Below are positions 1-6,153 of a stretch of DNA of 10,696 bases, in pieces. The first letter of the stretch is position 1. Each line of letters begins with the position of its first letter. This DNA is from Candidatus Omnitrophota bacterium. GTDB taxonomy: Bacteria > Omnitrophota > Gorgyraeia > Zapsychrales > JANLHA01. The DNA lies in the NCBI GenBank assembly GCA_024653845.1, contig JANLHA010000090.1:1-10696 (forward strand), in the 5' to 3' direction. The position numbers were made by a program, and so were the translations under genes. The notes beneath the pieces are model-generated. The model did not search any database and had not been told where the DNA came from. It saw only the letters and a program-made list of their open reading frames with translations.

Positions 1-303
1 GCTCATACGATTGCGATGTATAAAATCAACTTTTTCCCAGAAATGAAAACCCGCTGGGATAACCGTCCTGATAATATCGGACACCTTTGGACACCTGGAT
101 GCTTCCGATGTCATGATGATAACCATAAATCGGATGACGGGAAGGTTATTACCAAAGATTGCACATCCTGCCATACGATCATTGAGCAAGGTCCCGCTGG
201 CGCTGTCCAAAGCAGTATTAAAGGGCTCGAATTTGTTCATCCCTTTGAAGATGATGGACTTTGGAAAGAAATGGATTGCGCGAGCTGTCACTCAGGAAAT
301 TAA
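1..303 (+). CDS. Multihaem c-type cytochrome, NapC/NirT-like, C-terminal fragment (5' truncated)
   Basis: The reading frame is open from base 1 and ends at TAA 301-303, so about 100 C-terminal residues are seen and the start lies outside the window. Three haem-binding CxxCH motifs are visible: CFRCH (fragment residues 34-38), CTSCH (54-58) and CASCH (93-97). Nearby histidines (2, 28, 42, 80) could be distal haem ligands. The stretch with RWDNRPDNIGH before the first motif, followed by an acidic linker, resembles the C-terminal part of long NapC/NirT-type or cytochrome c3-like proteins found beside ResB genes. Such proteins sit on the periplasmic face and pass electrons between the quinol pool and periplasmic acceptors; applying that role here is inference. 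The ResB/CcsA pair downstream would ligate its haems. The total haem number and any membrane anchor cannot be seen. Confidence 0.85.
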   Translation, partial: AHTIAMYKINFFPEMKTRWDNRPDNIGHLWTPGCFRCHDDNHKSDDGKVITKDCTSCHTIIEQGPAGAVQSSIKGLEFVHPFEDDGLWKEMDCASCHSGN

Positions 304-322
304 AGATCGGAGTTTTAAAATT

Positions 323-1027
323 ATGACATACTATCTTAAATATTATTACCGCTTATTCATCTGTCTTGGCATGCTAAATTTCTTGTTGGGATCTGGCAAC
401 GCCACAGAACTTCGACAATATGAAGAAGTCTTTATTGATGTACCTCAAAAGCATAAAATGGCCGATTCGGATCCCCATGCCTTTATGGGGAAAATGCCTC
501 AGGATGACATCCATAGCAATCTCAATCTCGGTGACAAAGATCTCCAGGCTCAACTTAATCAATCCGTTGCACCTGGCGCCTTGAACTGGGTCACTCCAAA
601 CAATTGGCTGGAAAAAAAAGAGACAAGTGGAATGCGATTGGCAAGCTTCATGAACAAAGACACGGCTTACCCCATTGAAACGACCATTGTTTCTCTGGCA
701 GGAAAGGCTGGAGGCGTTTCTGCAAATGTCACCCGCTGGATGCAACAGATCAAGCTGGCTGTTCCATCGATGGAAGAATTAGAAAATTTTGTTAATCAAC
801 AGGAAAAACTAAAAACACAAACAGGGGCAGATGTCATTTTGATTGATCTTACAAAATGGCAAAAGGAAACAGAGGCTCAGGCTCCTTCCATGATCGCGGC
901 TATTATTGAAAAAGAAGATTCACAAATTTTCGTGAAGATGACCGGATCAAGAGAATCGGTCATCAAAAATAAAGATTCTTTGAGGTCATTAGTCTTATCC
1001 ATTCAAGAGGCGGGATCGCAAAAATGA
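323..1027 (+). CDS. Uncharacterised secreted protein of the cytochrome c biogenesis operon
   Basis: This encodes a 234-residue protein. I chose ATG 323 because GGAG at 309-312 precedes it and because it begins with a signal peptide: positively charged/aromatic N-terminus, hydrophobic core LFICLGMLNFLLGSG, probable cleavage after GNA. The frame is open upstream to 113, but that part lies across the conserved haem motifs of the cytochrome. The mature protein is hydrophilic with no cysteines, no CxxCH and no further membrane segment. A central block runs WVTPNNWLEKKETSGMRLAS, then an AGKAGGVSANVTRWMQQIKL region, then an alpha/beta C-terminal part. From memory, similar proteins (signal peptide, P-x-x-W, SxMRLA, GG..ANVxRW..Q) recur beside ResB/CcsA in PVC-type bacteria, but I know no assigned function. 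Its stop overlaps the resB start by 4 bases (ATGA). It is probably a periplasmic accessory of cytochrome maturation or of the adjacent cytochrome; this is inferred from position only. Confidence 0.8.
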   Translation: MTYYLKYYYRLFICLGMLNFLLGSGNATELRQYEEVFIDVPQKHKMADSDPHAFMGKMPQDDIHSNLNLGDKDLQAQLNQSVAPGALNWVTPNNWLEKKETSGMRLASFMNKDTAYPIETTIVSLAGKAGGVSANVTRWMQQIKLAVPSMEELENFVNQQEKLKTQTGADVILIDLTKWQKETEAQAPSMIAAIIEKEDSQIFVKMTGSRESVIKNKDSLRSLVLSIQEAGSQK

Positions 1028-2163
1028 AATTTAAGAAAAAAATTTCAAAAAATAGATTTGTCCAATTTTTTGCTTCCATCAAATTGACCGTTATTTGTCT
1101 TTTTCTGCTTTATATTTTGACATTTTGGGGAACAGTCGCCCAAATTCAATATGGCCTTTACCAAGCTCAGAACCAATTCTTCCATTCTTTGTTCTTTTTA
1201 GTTTTTGGGTTCATTCCGTTTCCCGGTGCGCAACTTGTCATGTGGGTTTTGTTTGTCAATCTGATCTGTGTAGCTCTGACACGATTTATTTATTATTCTT
1301 GGCGGCAAATTGGTATCCTCATAATCCATGCGGGACTTTTGCTTTTTCTAATTTCCGGATACGTGACATTGCATAGCTCTCATGAAAGTTATCTGAATTT
1401 GAAGGAGGGACAGGCTTCCAATGTTTCAGCCGCTTATCACGATTGGGAAATAGCTATTTGGGAATCTTCACCTCAAGAGGACCCACTCGTCAACAAAAAT
1501 CATGTTACCGCCTTTGATGTTTCCGGACTCAAACCAGATCAGGTTATTCCAATAAAACATCTTGATCTACAACTTACGGTCAAAAAATTTTATAAAAATT
1601 GTGAGGCCTATACTGGAGATCAATCTAATAAAATTCTCAGCGCTTCCGGGATCGGGAGGCTGGAACCAACCGAACTGCTTAAAGAGCCGGAGAAAAATAC
1701 TCCCGGAGGTATTTTTCAATTCAATATCAATAAAAATAAAGTTCTTGATGTTATCTTATATGGAGGAGAAGCAAAGCCATTCAGTTTTCAGGGAGAAGGT
1801 AAAACTTATAACGTGATTTTAAGATTGAAGCGATATCCGTTGCCGTTTACTCTAAAGCTCGTCGATTTCAAAAAAGAAGAACATCCCGGGACTGATATGG
1901 CGCGGACTTATCAAAGCCTTGTTGAAATTCTTATGGATCATGCCAAGAGAGAAAAACTAATATCGATGAATGATCCATTGCGGTATACGGATTATACATT
2001 CTATCAATCCTCTTTTTCCATCGATAAAATGGGCAATGAATCATCGGTCCTGGCTGTCGTTAAGAACCGGGGGAGATTATTGCCCTACATATCAACTTTC
2101 GTGACGTTCCTCGGACTGGTGATTCATTTTGTGACGATGGCCATCCGTTCGAGAAAAGATTGA
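1024..2163 (+). CDS. resB: Cytochrome c biogenesis protein ResB (Ccs1)
   Basis: This 379-residue membrane protein is the ResB/Ccs1 half of System II cytochrome c maturation. With CcsA it carries haem across the membrane and keeps it and the apocytochrome thiols reduced for ligation. Membrane segments are seen at about residues 15-40, 55-90 (probably one long or two short spans), 95-115 and 353-373. A periplasmic domain of about 235 residues separates the last two. His102 in the third hydrophobic segment (IIHAGLLLF) and His368 in the last one (LVIHFVTMA) match the positions expected for conserved transmembrane haem-liganding histidines. The length is below the 450-550 residues common for ResB, in keeping with the shorter ResB-like forms paired with long CcsA proteins. 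GGGA at 1012-1015 is a plausible ribosome site. The start overlaps the upstream stop by 4 bases, implying translational coupling; ccsA follows after 15 bases. Confidence 0.88.
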   Translation: MKFKKKISKNRFVQFFASIKLTVICLFLLYILTFWGTVAQIQYGLYQAQNQFFHSLFFLVFGFIPFPGAQLVMWVLFVNLICVALTRFIYYSWRQIGILIIHAGLLLFLISGYVTLHSSHESYLNLKEGQASNVSAAYHDWEIAIWESSPQEDPLVNKNHVTAFDVSGLKPDQVIPIKHLDLQLTVKKFYKNCEAYTGDQSNKILSASGIGRLEPTELLKEPEKNTPGGIFQFNINKNKVLDVILYGGEAKPFSFQGEGKTYNVILRLKRYPLPFTLKLVDFKKEEHPGTDMARTYQSLVEILMDHAKREKLISMNDPLRYTDYTFYQSSFSIDKMGNESSVLAVVKNRGRLLPYISTFVTFLGLVIHFVTMAIRSRKD

Positions 2164-2178
2164 TGCGAGATCAAAATC

Positions 2179-4107
2179 ATGATTAGAAAAGTTTTTTCCA
2201 TTCAGAATATTTTTATGCTGCTTTTGCTTTCGAGCTTGATTTTCCCTAGCCGATCTTATGCTCAAGGCATGTGTCCTTTGGATACGCTCAAACCTAAAAA
2301 GGTTGGATCTCTTGAATCCTTTAAAAGAATTCCTGTTTTAAATCAGGGGAGAATTAAACCACTCGAATCTTATGCACAAAACCTGCTCTTGCTGTTTTCT
2401 GGAAAAACACATTACAAGAAAGAAACTGCTGTCGAATGGCTGGCCCGTTTTCTTTTTGCTCCTAGGACAACTTTCAACGACAAAATTTTCTTGATCAACA
2501 GTCCTGAAATTGCAGAGGCTTTAAAAATTGAGCCAGATAAACATCGACGCTATAGCTACAACCAGCTAAGCCCTGGCTATGATAAATTGAAAGAGTTGGC
2601 CGAGGCCATCAGTTCTATTGATGAAAAAAATCAGTCTGTTGTTGATAAAGAAATTCTGCGCGTTTATAGCAATGTGCTGTTGTTCCTACGTTTGTCAGGT
2701 GCATTTACTTTTGCCGTACCTCATCCCGATTTCTATATTGAATCTGCAGAAACGAGAGCGCTCCTTAATCTGGACAACGATCAAACCAAATTCAGTTTTT
2801 ATAATGTCCTTGAAAAATCAGAACCGTTAAGCCAAGTTGCAAAAACGTTAGAGACAAAGGAACATCTGCTATGGACCGATGCAGAAAAGGATATCGGCCG
2901 TATTCTGAGTGCCTTGGATTTCTGGTCACAGCATTATTCCAATTGCCCATTAGGGTTGATCCCAACCCAGAGCCCTGAAAATGAAGAATGGTTGAGTCCC
3001 ATGGACACCATCCTCGGTGGATTTTTTGATCCTGCCTATAAACAGGAAATAAAAGCTTTACGAGATATGGCTGTCGCTTACTGGGACGGTTCCCAACTTG
3101 CATTTGATATCAATGCCCGAATGTTCAGCGATTCTGTATCAAAACGCTTATCTCCGACAGAAAAAAAAATCACCAAGAAAATTCCTTTGGAGCTCCTTTA
3201 CAATCAATTCAATTTCCTGGCCTGGGCTAAACTGTTTTATGCACTTGGATTCTTTATTTTTCTCTTTTCTTTAACTTTCAAGCAGAAAAAATTGTACCAG
3301 GCCGCGGTTGCAATGACCATTCTGGGCTTTATTCCGCATGCCCTGGCGCTAATTCTGCGGATATCGATTCTTTCTCGACCGCCTGTTAGCAATCTCTTCG
3401 AAACGTTTGTTTTTGTCGGCCTGATCTGCGTTTTCCTAGGATGTATTCTGGAAGTGGTCAATAAAAATTGGCTGGGTCTCGTGGTGGCCAACACCTGCGG
3501 CTTTATCCTTTTAACGATCGCCGGGAAATACAGCGCGGAAGGCGACACTATGCAGGTGTTGATTGCGGTTCTCAATTCCAATTTCTGGTTGAGTACGCAC
3601 GTCTTAGCTATCACCATTGGTTATGCAGGCTGCTGTGTGGCTGGGATCATGGGGCACATTTATATTCTACAACTCCTAGCTCCTAAGTCCGATGCTAAAA
3701 ATTCGGAGATCACTTACAAGTGTATGCTCGGCATCCTTGGGTTTGGCCTGACCATGACTTTTCTGGGAACGACGTTAGGCGGAATCTGGGCTGACCAGTC
3801 CTGGGGACGTTTTTGGGGTTGGGACCCCAAAGAAAATGGGGCATTGATGATTGTTTTGTGGTGCTCCATTATTTTTCATAGTCGCATCGCTAAAATCATT
3901 AATCCTCTAGGAGCTGCGGTTGGCTGCATTCTTGCACTTGTCAATGTCATGTGGGCATGGTTTGGTGTTAATCTTCTAAGTGTGGGGCTTCATTCTTACG
4001 GGTTTACCTCTGGCATTGCCACCACCTTGGGAGCCTACGTCGTTATTGAATTGCTATTCATTGCGGTTTCGGTAATTTGGTTAGGCAAAAAGAATATAAA
4101 ATTCTAG
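2179..4107 (+). CDS. ccsA: Cytochrome c biogenesis protein CcsA (long form with N-terminal periplasmic domain)
   Basis: This 642-residue protein is the haem-handling/ligating partner of ResB in System II. The N-terminus is a signal-like segment (IFMLLLLSSLIFPSRSYA). A periplasmic domain of about 310 residues follows, opening with a motif of the type IPVLNQGRIKPLESYAQ. From about residue 346 onward there are roughly nine membrane spans. The haem-binding tryptophan-rich WWD motif is WGRFWGWDPKE at residues 542-552. His474 (STHVLAI), His567 (IIFHSRI) and His605 (GLHSYGF) have the order and spacing of the P-His1, TM-His and P-His2 ligands of CcsA/CcsBA proteins. SNLFETF near residue 400 fits the conserved SNMYE-type motif. 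The start at ATG 2179 is supported mainly by the signal peptide; the ribosome site (GAGA, 2167-2170) is weak. An out-of-frame ATG at 2163 overlaps the resB stop but leads nowhere. Confidence 0.92.
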   Translation: MIRKVFSIQNIFMLLLLSSLIFPSRSYAQGMCPLDTLKPKKVGSLESFKRIPVLNQGRIKPLESYAQNLLLLFSGKTHYKKETAVEWLARFLFAPRTTFNDKIFLINSPEIAEALKIEPDKHRRYSYNQLSPGYDKLKELAEAISSIDEKNQSVVDKEILRVYSNVLLFLRLSGAFTFAVPHPDFYIESAETRALLNLDNDQTKFSFYNVLEKSEPLSQVAKTLETKEHLLWTDAEKDIGRILSALDFWSQHYSNCPLGLIPTQSPENEEWLSPMDTILGGFFDPAYKQEIKALRDMAVAYWDGSQLAFDINARMFSDSVSKRLSPTEKKITKKIPLELLYNQFNFLAWAKLFYALGFFIFLFSLTFKQKKLYQAAVAMTILGFIPHALALILRISILSRPPVSNLFETFVFVGLICVFLGCILEVVNKNWLGLVVANTCGFILLTIAGKYSAEGDTMQVLIAVLNSNFWLSTHVLAITIGYAGCCVAGIMGHIYILQLLAPKSDAKNSEITYKCMLGILGFGLTMTFLGTTLGGIWADQSWGRFWGWDPKENGALMIVLWCSIIFHSRIAKIINPLGAAVGCILALVNVMWAWFGVNLLSVGLHSYGFTSGIATTLGAYVVIELLFIAVSVIWLGKKNIKF

Positions 4108-4141
4108 AAGTGAAAGATACATTTTCAAAGAATCAAAGCAA

Positions 4142-4468
4142 ATGCATGAAATGGCTTATAAAGTTAAAGCGGATTTCCTACGGGTTTTAGGCCATCCGAT
4201 CCGGCTTAAATTGATTGAAGAACTCAAGCATGGGGAAAGAAGCGTCGGGGATCTTGTCAATAAATTTAAGATCGGACAGTCAAGTATTTCTCGACACCTT
4301 CTAGCCCTGCGCAACGCAGGCATCCTGTCTTCTCGACAAGAAAAAACAACAGTTTATTATAATATCGCGGATCAAGACATTTTTCACGTTTTGCGTCCAA
4401 TTGCCGTTATGCTTCGCAAAAAATTTAAAGAATCGGAAAAACTACTTAATACATTAGGTAAAGACTAA
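4142..4468 (+). CDS. ArsR/SmtB-family winged-helix transcriptional regulator, cysteine-free
   Basis: This 108-residue protein has the size and layout of ArsR repressors. It begins with a helix and the family-typical FLRVLGHPIRLKLIEEL (about residues 12-28). The helix-turn-helix follows, with VGDLVNKFKIGQSSISRHLL as turn and recognition helix (about 35-54). The wing is RQEKTTVYYNI (about 65-75) and a C-terminal dimerisation helix closes it. There is no cysteine anywhere, so the CxC thiolate metal sites and the two-cysteine sulfide/redox switch of BigR/SqrR are absent. A histidine/acidic alpha5-type site is possible but not evident. ATG 4142 and an in-frame ATG at 4151 are both possible, and neither has a convincing ribosome site. 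It follows ccsA by 34 bases, so it may be read through from that operon. It lies directly upstream of the promoter of the malic enzyme-SulP-Hyf operon, the most likely target by position. Confidence 0.87.
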   Translation: MHEMAYKVKADFLRVLGHPIRLKLIEELKHGERSVGDLVNKFKIGQSSISRHLLALRNAGILSSRQEKTTVYYNIADQDIFHVLRPIAVMLRKKFKESEKLLNTLGKD

Positions 4469-4544
4469 ATCTTCTTTGATTCCTCGCCGGCATAAATCTT
4501 CGAATTCAAATTTCATTTTAGGCAATTTAAAAAGTCTGACAACC

Positions 4545-4572
4545 TTGACAATTGAGGTGGTTTTAGTATGAT
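4545..4572 (+). promoter_or_regulatory. Sigma-70-type promoter of the malic enzyme-SulP-Hyf operon
   Basis: A perfect -35 hexamer TTGACA (4545-4550) is followed after 16 bases by TATGAT (4567-4572), one mismatch from the -10 consensus. It lies in the only sizeable intergenic region of the window and points toward the malic enzyme gene. Transcription would start near 4579, leaving a leader of about 138 bases before the ATG at 4717. TGACAA occurs twice, nine bases apart, over the -35 (4537-4542 and 4546-4551). Expression is not shown; this is read from consensus match and position. Confidence 0.65.
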
Positions 4573-4598
4573 ATGCATATATGTAAATATTTGAATAT
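4571..4598. promoter_or_regulatory. Cluster of AT-rich palindromes at the predicted transcription start; candidate ArsR operator
   Basis: Three dyads lie side by side: ATATGCATAT (4571-4580, perfect), CATATATG (4576-4583, perfect) and ATATT-TG-AATAT (4587-4598, perfect 5-2-5). They overlap the -10 box and the expected start point, where a repressor would block transcription. The ArsR family binds AT-rich imperfect palindromes, often with a 2-base centre, and an ArsR gene sits 103 bases upstream. The link between that protein and these sites is inference. Short AT-rich palindromes also arise by chance in such sequence. Confidence 0.4.
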
Positions 4599-4662
4599 AC
4601 TCCAGAAAAACTCATTCCCCCATCAACAACTCATCTCACCGACATAACAGATATTTAATAAA

Positions 4663-4706
4663 GTTATAAAAACTCATTAATACAATTTATAACATTTGGT
4701 TATAAA
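4663..4706 (+). repeat. Three-copy GTTATAAA element in the leader, two alternative hairpins before the malic enzyme ribosome site
   Basis: Copy 1 is GTTATAAA at 4663-4670, copy 2 is its exact reverse complement TTTATAAC at 4686-4693, and copy 3 is GTTATAAA again at 4699-4706. Copies 1 and 3 match over nine bases (GTTATAAAA). In RNA, the middle copy can pair with either outer copy: an 8-pair stem with a 15-base loop, or an 8-pair stem with a 5-base loop (ATTTG). The second stem ends directly against the ribosome site AGGGAG (4707-4712). At the DNA level the same elements could be a three-site operator. The stems are AU-rich and therefore weak. Confidence 0.5.
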
Positions 4707-4716
4707 AGGGAGAAAA

Positions 4717-6153
4717 ATGGATACAACAAATTTTTTATCAAGTCATGGAATCACCGTCCGCCTAGAACTTTTGAATAAACCCGGCGTCTTTGCTGAAGTT
4801 GCCGAGGTTCTCGCGGATGAAGATGCTAACTTGGGCGCGATTGATATCATTGAAGTCGCACCCGATAAACTTATCCGTGACGTCACTTTTGATATCACCA
4901 GCCAAGGACATGGTCAACGGATTATCGAAATTTTAAAAAAATTGGAAAATGTCAAGGTTGTTTCATTTTCAGATCCTGTCTTTCTTTTACATGTGGGCGG
5001 GAAAATTCATATTCAAAGCAAATTCCCTTTAAAAACGAGGAACCAGCTTTCCATGGCTTATACGCCTGGAGTAGCTAAGATATCCCAAGCCATTTCTGAA
5101 GACCATACCAAAGTGAATACATTGACAATAAAAAATAATAGCGTGGCGGTTGTCACAGATGGTTCAGCCATTTTAGGGTTAGGGAATCTTGGACCCGAAG
5201 CCGCTTTGCCAGTGATGGAAGGCAAAGCCATGATTTTTAAAGAATTTGCAGATATTGATGCTTGGCCGATCTGTTTGGCAACTCAAAATGTAGAAGAAAT
5301 TATTACGACGGTTAAAAACATTGCCCCGGTTTTTGGTGGGATCAACTTAGAAGATATCAGCGCTCCACGTTGCTTTGAAATCGAATCGAGACTTAAAGAG
5401 CTCCTCGATATTCCTGTTATGCATGATGATCAACATGGAACAGCCGTTGTCATTCTCGCTGCACTCAAGAATGCGTTAAAAATCGTTAAGAAAGATATCC
5501 GAGAAATTCGGGTGGTTGTAAATGGAGTGGGGGCAGCGGGGGCAGCATGTTGTCGCATTCTACTGGCAGCGGGTGTGCGACATTTATTAGCTTGCAATCG
5601 CAAAGGAGTGGTTCTAGCCGTTGGAGAGGAGAATCTTGATCAAGCGAAAAATGACTTATTCTCATGCATTGAAGCCACTAATCCCGTTATGACATTGAGA
5701 GAAGCTCTCCATGGGATGGATGTTTTTATCGGAGTTTCAGCTGGGAATATTTTGTCGATTAAGGATTTGAAAAAAATGAAAGAAAACAAAATTGTTTTTG
5801 CGATGGCCAACCCGGACCCGGAAGTCAATCCTTATGAGGCTTTCAAAATTTGCCGGGTATTTGCAACAGGTCGTTCGGATTTTCCTAATCAGATCAATAA
5901 TGCTTTAGCTTTCCCGGGGATTTTTCAAGGAGCTCTCAATGTTCGCGCTAAAGAAATCAATGAAGAAATGAAATTGGCTGCCAGTGATGCCCTGGCCAAT
6001 CTTGTGTCGGAGAATCAATTGAGCGAGGAATATATTATTCCCAGCGTTTTTGACAAGAGAGTTGTCTCTTCCGTTGCTGCAGCCGTTCAAGAAGCGGCCC
6101 ATAAAACAAGAGTTGCACGGGAAGGAATAGGAGAGATGGTCAATGGGACGTAA
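4717..6153 (+). CDS. NAD(P)-dependent malic enzyme with N-terminal ACT domain
   Basis: This 478-residue enzyme oxidatively decarboxylates malate to pyruvate, CO2 and NAD(P)H in the cytoplasm. An ACT domain (about residues 11-85, starting GITVRLELLNKPGVFAEVAE) suggests allosteric control by a small ligand, as in many bacterial malic enzymes. The catalytic part shows Tyr115 (MAYTPGVA), Lys170 (MEGKAMIFKEF) and metal-ligand candidates Glu212-Asp213 (NLEDISAPRCF) and Asp237/Asp238 (HDDQHGTA). The Rossmann signature GVGAAGAA is at 270-277, with ANPDPEVNP and GRSDFPNQINN further on. NAD versus NADP use cannot be settled by eye. I chose ATG 4717 because AGGGAG lies 4 bases upstream; a TTG at 4696 would put the start inside the hairpin repeat. 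It is the first gene after the promoter at 4545-4572, and its end overlaps the SulP gene by 11 bases. Confidence 0.92.
   Translation: MDTTNFLSSHGITVRLELLNKPGVFAEVAEVLADEDANLGAIDIIEVAPDKLIRDVTFDITSQGHGQRIIEILKKLENVKVVSFSDPVFLLHVGGKIHIQSKFPLKTRNQLSMAYTPGVAKISQAISEDHTKVNTLTIKNNSVAVVTDGSAILGLGNLGPEAALPVMEGKAMIFKEFADIDAWPICLATQNVEEIITTVKNIAPVFGGINLEDISAPRCFEIESRLKELLDIPVMHDDQHGTAVVILAALKNALKIVKKDIREIRVVVNGVGAAGAACCRILLAAGVRHLLACNRKGVVLAVGEENLDQAKNDLFSCIEATNPVMTLREALHGMDVFIGVSAGNILSIKDLKKMKENKIVFAMANPDPEVNPYEAFKICRVFATGRSDFPNQINNALAFPGIFQGALNVRAKEINEEMKLAASDALANLVSENQLSEEYIIPSVFDKRVVSSVAAAVQEAAHKTRVAREGIGEMVNGT

Noticed and set aside
113..322. Upstream in-frame extension of the secreted-protein gene, overlapping the cytochrome
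   Set aside because: It crosses the conserved haem-motif coding region in another frame, whereas ATG 323 has a ribosome site and begins a clear signal peptide.
374..745. Antisense open frame of 123 residues opposite the secreted-protein gene
   Set aside because: It is fully covered by a gene with a signal peptide and coupled stop/start; the antisense product shows no recognisable domain.
3161..3169. A9 run in ccsA (and an A8 run at 612-619) as slippage switches
   Set aside because: Lysine-rich stretches in AT-rich sequence give A runs of this length commonly; unlike the G10 tract they are not unexpected.
4469..4544. Rho-independent terminator after the ArsR gene
   Set aside because: There is only a 6-base GCCGGC palindrome and no GC-rich hairpin followed by a T run, so I cannot support one. 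A 9-base direct repeat TAAATCTTC (4466-4474, 4493-4501) is too short to call.
4696..4716. TTG at 4696 as start of the malic enzyme
   Set aside because: It adds seven residues with no ribosome site and lies inside the hairpin repeat; ATG 4717 follows AGGGAG directly.
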